From Eucalyptus grandis (Eukaryota > Streptophyta > Magnoliopsida > Myrtales > Myrtaceae): 64,000 bases of DNA. Shown here in pieces: positions 58,554 through 64,000 of the stretch. The notes beneath the pieces were generated by a model, which saw only the letters and a program-made list of their open reading frames with translations, was not told the origin of the DNA and did not search any database. Numbering within the stretch: position 1 is the stretch's first letter; every line of letters begins with the position of its first letter. The stretch covers positions 9,362,001-9,426,000 of the forward strand of contig NC_052620.1 of assembly GCF_016545825.1 (NCBI RefSeq), in the 5' to 3' direction. A program made the position numbers and the translations under genes.

Positions 58554-59815
58554 ATGAAAAAGCAGTTAGACCATTGCCATGGGTCAATCTTTGTTTACTT
58601 TCGTGCTCATTCATTGTTTTCGCAACGAGCGGGTAATTATGAATCGCCGGCCACCAATAGCTCGCGATCGGCCTCATGCATTAGGGCCCGATCGAATGAT
58701 GCACAAAATCGCCTTATTAACATTGAAGACGGCGTAGGACGGATGTCCATTGTCCTTCAACAACTTTCAAGACAAATGAAATCCACTCAAGCTGAGCCCA
58801 ACTCTATAGTTGCCTCAAACACCGTCATGACACCTGCAAATTTGCCAGAAAATAGCCAGTACCATAGACAGTTTGAAAGGATTATGAAAAAGTTAAGCCA
58901 GCTACAGGAGCAGAATCCCATGAACCTGTCCAATTATGCCGGATTGAGATCCCCGAAAACTCAAAGCACCCGAATGCGAAAGGTATCGATACCTTCCGCC
59001 CGGAGATCTACTTGCAGGCCTACTTGGTCCGAAGGATGATTCAAACGTACCAATCGAGCTTGATTGGCCCTGCCTTGCGATGGTACATTATCAGGAAGAT
59101 TAGTCCCCTTAAAACCTGGAGGGAACTAATTCATGTTTTTCACCAAGAATATAATCTTGACATAACCCTACCCTACGAAGAACTGATGATCGCGGAGCAC
59201 GAGGAACCGTTAGTCGCTGAGATAGGAGAAGAGCATGTCAATGAAGCCTTGCATGATAAATGGGCAGCTGAACAACACCCCGTTATTCTTGGAAAATTTC
59301 CCACTAGGAAAGGCAAGGAGCCTTTGTACGAGATCAAAGACACAGAGCATATTCAAGACCAGGGCACTACTGGACAACTCCCCAAGCTTACTCCAAGAGC
59401 TAGGGTCCAAAGAATACCAACCCTTATCAACCTAGAAAGTGAATCAGACAGTGAAACTCTAATGTCTCTCACTTCCCTTGACAGAATCAAGTTAGCAAAA
59501 CGAAGGGCCTTACTCAAAAGGTCTAGACCAAAAGTCAAGAAAAGAAAGCCTAAGCAGATCGATTCAGCATCTACCGACGAGCCACCGCACCAAAGCTTCG
59601 AGCATTCCCAAGAATACAGCTTTGAAGGCCACCATCCTCTAGAGTACAACCCTGAAGACTTCCCGGCCCTAGAATACAATCCCAAGGACTTCCAGCGTTA
59701 TTTCGACAATGGCGACGATTCATCGTATAATCTGTTTCCTACTCTCATCCGGGATGAAGGTCCGTCGAAGAGGAAGCATACGTCTTTATCCGCTATGATC
59801 CTAACGAAGTGCTAA
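58554..59815 (+). pseudogene. Gag-like region, first capsid-like module
   Basis: 58,554-59,039 encodes a coiled helical stretch (RLINIEDGVGRMSIVLQQL...FERIMKKLSQLQEQN). From 59,012 a 267-codon frame starts at the capsid-like block YQSSLIGPALRWYIIRK, TWRELIHVFHQEYN, then a long charged tail rich in lysine/arginine, serine and glutamate. The module is the typical retrotransposon gag shape (QxSLxGxALxWY...W..L...F...Y). A frame change lies at 59,010-59,040. Confidence 0.75.
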
Positions 59816-60025
59816 GCTCGTCCTCTGACCATGAGGATAGCTTCAATATTTCATCCTCATTCGGAAATTTTGACCAAGAAGAAAGCAATGGGGTAATCTC
59901 GGTAGAATCCAACTTCCCGAAACAGAAAACTTCACCACTACAAAGATATGCAAGTGGGAAAACCAAAGGCCTAACCAAGATACATCAAGCCCGTCTTGCG
60001 CTTGTAGGATCATGACCCCGGAGAG

Positions 60026-60454
60026 ATGTGGATACCTAATCTCCGCAAGTATAACGGCACGACTTGCCCCGTGGCCCACTTGCAGTACATCCATGCTGAA
60101 ATGAGTCGGTACTATAGCCCGATGTCATTCACAACTCAAGCCTTCCAAGAGAGTCTTACGGGATCTGCATTACAATGGTTCATCACAGCAGACATCTACC
60201 TCATGAGAGATTGGAATGAGCTGTCTTCTGCATTCCTGCATCGTACCAGCACAGCATTGGAGTTGAACTGTCTTGCGAGAACTTGGTTCACTTTAGAAGA
60301 AGACCAATGGAGGATTTTCGAGCATATGCAAGGAGGTGGGAAGCTTTTTATGATGCAAACCTACCCTCGCCCTGGCCGAAGAAGAAATGATAAAGCTATT
60401 CATAGGAGCTTTACCCCGCAAGCATCGTTGGTTGCATGGGTTGCATTTCCGTAG
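60026..60454 (+). pseudogene. Second capsid-like gag module
   Basis: The frame encodes PNLRKYNGTTCPVAHLQYI, FQESLTGSALQWFITADIY, and WNELSSAFLHR, again the Tat-type gag signature. Then a frameshift near 60,330 gives MKLFIGALPRKH-like sequence in another frame. It follows the first gag-like module by only about 1 kb, so the element has two copies of this domain or is a fusion of two elements. Stops end coding by 60,650. Confidence 0.75.
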
Positions 60455-61932
60455 CTTCAATGAAGTGGTCCTCTCATGCGAATACTTCGAGTCTACTGGA
60501 GGCGAGGAACTCAAAGGCGCTTGATTTCAAAACCAGCACTATCAAAGTGCTCCTTTTCATAGGAGTTTTCATGGGTGTTGCTTGTTTTTATAATTTCATG
60601 TTTCTTATCCTGTCTAGTGTGCTACTGTTGTATTTTCCATTCCAGTAATCTAATGTACAGTTCTAATATTTTGTTTTGAAAGCATGAGGCGGTATCCCAA
60701 ACCGGCCCAGTGATGTTATCCAACCATGAAAAGAAAATATCATCCAAGGAGAATACTGAGGGCTGGGCTTCCTCATGCCTTTTCTCCCCCGAATACATAT
60801 TTTGAAAACAAAAAGCACTTCATCACCAAAAGCTTTCGTCAAAACAAGATGTTAGATTTAATCATATTTGTCTTTCTGATTCACTCACTTTGTGTCTCAG
60901 AATATCATCCCCATCCCCCTTGACTTAGTGTGATAGGGGGCATTTGAAGCTGGCACATCATGTGAACTCACCGAATTCAAAGGCACTCTTCCAAGAAGAC
61001 AGTGGGGCAAATAGAAAAAATCATCCTACACCAAAAGAGGGTAAGTCTTATTCTCTGAATATAATTTGGAAATGATGTCCTTTCTCTTCTATTTACAAGA
61101 AACGGAAATAGGACGTAATAGGTACAGGCATACGGTTGAAATCAAGCCGTTCCCAAAGAGCTCTGTACACTCCACCTTGCTCCGCCCAACTCCTTCTCAA
61201 GTTATAGCAACATCTTTCCCCACAACATGCCTGGGCAACTAGATGATGTGGTTTCGTCAATGGGATTTCCAGCTTTGACAAGCCAAGAAGCATAGAAAAT
61301 GAATTTCTCCTCTTGAATTGGCTACTGTCAACAGGGAGAAAATCTAATCAGTTGAGACAGTCTCTAGCCCCTTATTTCATATGATGACTAAGGGCTTAAA
61401 AACCCCACTTCGTGCTCTAGATGCATGCTCTCCCAAGAAGTAATTGCCATCAAAGAATTGGAGATTTTGATTGTCCATCTCAGATTCCATAGAAGCTTGA
61501 GGTACATAACTTTGCCCAATGGCCATATAGTCAAAGACAAAAGAAAAATTCCGCAGAAGAAAGGCATTGAAGATAAATCAACAAACCATCAATCATACAT
61601 ACATGGCCATGAGTGAGAAAGGCCAATTGAAAGAAATGTCAAATCGTGCCAAGACGAAAAGGCTGTCATCGACATTCAAACATCCCTAGGAGTCAGCAAA
61701 TACAAGCTTTGGAGAAGAGTAATTTGGTATCGTTTCCAATACTCCCCACTCTTTGAATTCACTTTTGACATATTTTCTCCTATTAACAGGAAGCATAGGA
61801 TTCAAGAAACAAGCTTAATGGTTAATTTGGGCAAATCAAATGATCCATATCGATTTACCTAACTTGGTATGAAAGGAAGTGTCGTCCAGAGCCGGTTCGG
61901 TTAAATAAAAAAGCGCCCTACGGACACCATCG

Positions 61933-62038
61933 GCGCCTCTAGCCGAGTGGTATCCGGGAAGAAGCAAAAGGTCCGAAGTCGGGGGTTCGAATCCCCGACG
62001 CGGCAGTTAGCCGCTTGGTAAAAAATAAAAATAAAAAT
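61933..62038 (+). mobile_element. tRNA-derived SINE-like sequence
   Basis: An A box TAGCCGAGTGG (61,940-61,950) and a B box GGTTCGAATCC (61,984-61,994) at tRNA spacing are followed by an A-rich AAAAAT tail (62,018-62,038). The T arm pairs (CGGGG/CCCCG), but no acceptor stem or anticodon arm forms. It is therefore not a working tRNA gene and more likely a SINE head or tRNA pseudogene. Confidence 0.5.
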
Positions 62039-62220
62039 TTGCTTCTCTTGCCCTTGCAAATTACGAGAGAACAGGTGACCTAACAAAGCAAGGGACATAG
62101 GACTTCGTGTCTCCATCTCACTTCAGGTCCATCCAATCATCTGCAAACTAGTGAAGGGTAAAGTTGTATCGCTTCCAGTTATTCAACTCTTGAAAGAGTT
62201 CATGTCTAACACATTTCCTC

Positions 62221-62345
62221 TTGTTTGTTGCGGGATCACTGTTGTCAAAAGCAAGGATAACGAATCAATGAGAAGCATGTCTTGTTTGTTGCGGGATTAC
62301 CTTCTTGTCAAAAACAAAGATAATAAATCAATGAGAGGCATGACA
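62221..62345. repeat. 62-bp direct repeat
   Basis: TTGTTTGTTGCGGGAT is followed by TTGTCAAAA-CAA-GATAA and ATCAATGAGA-GCATG, once from 62,221 and again from 62,283, with a few differences. Confidence 0.85.
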
Positions 62346-64000
62346 AACTCTCCTAAGCGAAATGGCGTCCTGAGTAATCGCCAAAGCAAATGACAGAAAA
62401 TCTTCAGGCCTCAACCCACATTTGATTTTGGCCAGACTAATTGATCTACTTGTACATCTTCTCTTCTACAGGGGCAAAAGCAGAGATGCCCGATCGAATT
62501 CCCAACCCCGACTGATCATTCATGTGTCATATCCCTAATCAATAGGGACAACCATCGACACCCATTTGCAAATAACCCTTTTGATGTTCAAAATTTAACA
62601 TATTTGGAAACACCATTATGTTAGCCCCTAAAGTTGTCAATAGGGTCTTTTTTGAGTCAAAACCATTCACTTGTTTTGAAGAGTTCAAACTCCATCATAT
62701 TCAAAATGTTGCATGTTGTTTCCAAATGAATTCTACATGATGATTTTGTCTATCTAGATCACCGATTCCACCGAGGACTATTAGAATAAACAGATAAGTG
62801 AAGAATACAAGATTAATTGAGCATGCTGGATGAGGTGCGTCGGAATGACGAAAGGCAAACCATATCCTACACACGGTCCCCCCATCTATACACTGGTGAG
62901 ATGAGTGCGAAGATTCCATGACTGCGGGGTAAAGAGTTCTCTCGCGAATGGTACGATAACCAAAACAGTGAGAGGCATTTCATTGCTCACCCCATTGAGC
63001 CCCATACACCGATGAAATTTCTGTCCTATCCCTCGTCAAGAACCACCCCATACTTGGGGCGGATCGGAGGCAAAGCAACATCACAAGGTGAGAAGAGAGA
63101 TAGAAATTTTCTTGCTCGCACTTGCATCAATCTTTGGTGTTCTTATTGCATATGAACACTCATGTTAATTTAAGTGCCCTAGAGTCATGAAGAGCAATTC
63201 TTTCTCTATGCACTTGTATTCATTGTACAACCCAATTGAGTACGTAATTTCACCCTCACATGAAGGCAAAGCGAAGCTACCGCCATTTGAGCAAAGATAA
63301 CCGAAGTGCCGGCAAAAAAAAAAAAAAAATGAAGACTCAATAGTCTAACAAAGGCGTTTGCTTGAACTTGTCAAGATCAACTCTCAAGCAACAAAAAAAG
63401 CATGGGCATAAAAAAAAAAAGCGGTGTACCTGGTAAAAGCAAGGTCAATGCCCATAAATGAAAAACTGGAATAAAAATAGGGGCATGAAAAAGCAAAGTG
63501 CTCCGGTAAAAGCAAGGCCAATGTCCCCAGAGTCAAAAATGCAACCAAGAAAATGTTGCTTTGTTGTGGTCCATAGAACCTCCATTTGACAATGACAAGA
63601 AAGACTAGCAACAAATGTCGAGACAGTCACCAACTCTCACCCTCTTACATGTGAATCAAGCCTACTTTGCATCCCATTGTAAAAGTCTCTTAGGACTAGG
63701 GGCACTTCAATTAACGTAGGATTTCATATGTCTATAAGCATCGCTCGAAGAAGTACGAGCAAGATTACTCTATCTCTTTTCGCAGATTCTTGACTTGTAA
63801 ACCCGGAGATGATCGTGCAGCATTTTCGTCCATCGGCTTCAACCTTGATGGTCCCCTTCGATGAGCCACCGACCAAGACTTCATCACGGTTTCAACAAAG
63901 ACCTCTCACATTGGTAAAGTCGTACCGTTTGCGAGAATACTCGGACCCGCTGACATGATGACGGTGAGATAGTGTGGTCCTTATGAATCCTGCATCAATG

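Larger units (their letters stand above)
60660..64000 (+). mobile_element. Non-coding internal region of the Tat/Ogre-like element, no pol visible
   Basis: I see no protease, reverse transcriptase, RNase H or integrase motif on either strand. The region contains a 62-bp direct repeat (62,221-62,345), a 73-bp repeat around CGGTAAAAGCAAGGCCAATG (63,430 and 63,503), a tRNA-like insert at 61,933 and two A-runs (63,315-63,329, 63,409-63,420). It resembles the long non-coding part of non-autonomous large retrotransposons. The window ends inside it. Confidence 0.6.

Noticed and set aside
61933..62005. Functional tRNA gene
   Set aside because: A and B boxes are present, but the acceptor stem does not pair and no anticodon arm forms.
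61901..62116. 71-codon minus-strand frame with VGDSNPR-like motif
   Set aside because: That peptide is the well-known false translation of a tRNA B box on the opposite strand; here it covers the tRNA-like insert.

Overview
This is a stretch of plant nuclear DNA, most likely from a dicot tree. The clues are AT-rich spacers with GC-rich islands, spliced genes, a plant glycosyl hydrolase family 5 (GH5) gene of the type with a fascin-like insert, a plant defensin-like gene, a PPR-DYW fragment, and dense nested Ty1/copia, Ty3/gypsy (Del/Tekay-like and Tat/Ogre-like), LINE, SINE and MITE insertions. The dispersed GC-rich repeat style faintly suggests Myrtaceae (Eucalyptus relatives), but that is only a guess.

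Only two genes look intact. The first is a two-exon defensin-like gene on the minus strand (1,695-2,036): an 18-codon signal exon, a 117-bp intron, then an exon with eight cysteines, and a poly(A) signal just after the stop. The second is an eight-exon GH5 glucan 1,3-beta-glucosidase-like gene on the minus strand (13,786-18,179): 502 codons, a signal peptide, a fascin-like domain and both catalytic glutamates. Four damaged relatives of it lie at about 20.4 kb, 24.4 kb, 34.6-36.5 kb and 43.7-45.4 kb. Together with shared flanking sequence, they show that the 9-45 kb region grew by tandem duplication and was then broken up by transposons.

Layout. 0-2.8 kb: a PPR pseudogene cut by a small solo LTR and another insert, a possible organelle-derived structured segment, the defensin-like gene, and a LINE fragment. 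2.9-9.4 kb: gypsy LTR remains and a copia RNase H region split by a 3.2-kb solo LTR. 9.4-24.8 kb: GH5 blocks A, B and C. 24.8-33.05 kb: a copia element that landed in exon 4 of GH5 copy C and itself carries a 3.3-kb solo LTR and a 991-bp Mutator-like element. 33.05-45.4 kb: GH5 blocks D and E, separated by a gypsy LTR with a second LTR of the same family inserted in it. 45.4-46.2 kb: a possible truncated gene start. 46.2-64 kb: nested retrotransposons: a copia 3' half split by a solo LTR, then a gypsy element with its 5' LTR, tRNA-Met primer site and gag split by another solo LTR, and then a large Tat/Ogre-like element whose 5' LTR, primer site, ORF1 and gag-like regions run off the window end without a visible pol.

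Many insertions could be dated relative to each other, because their target-site duplications are visible or because the interrupted reading frame resumes exactly on the other side.
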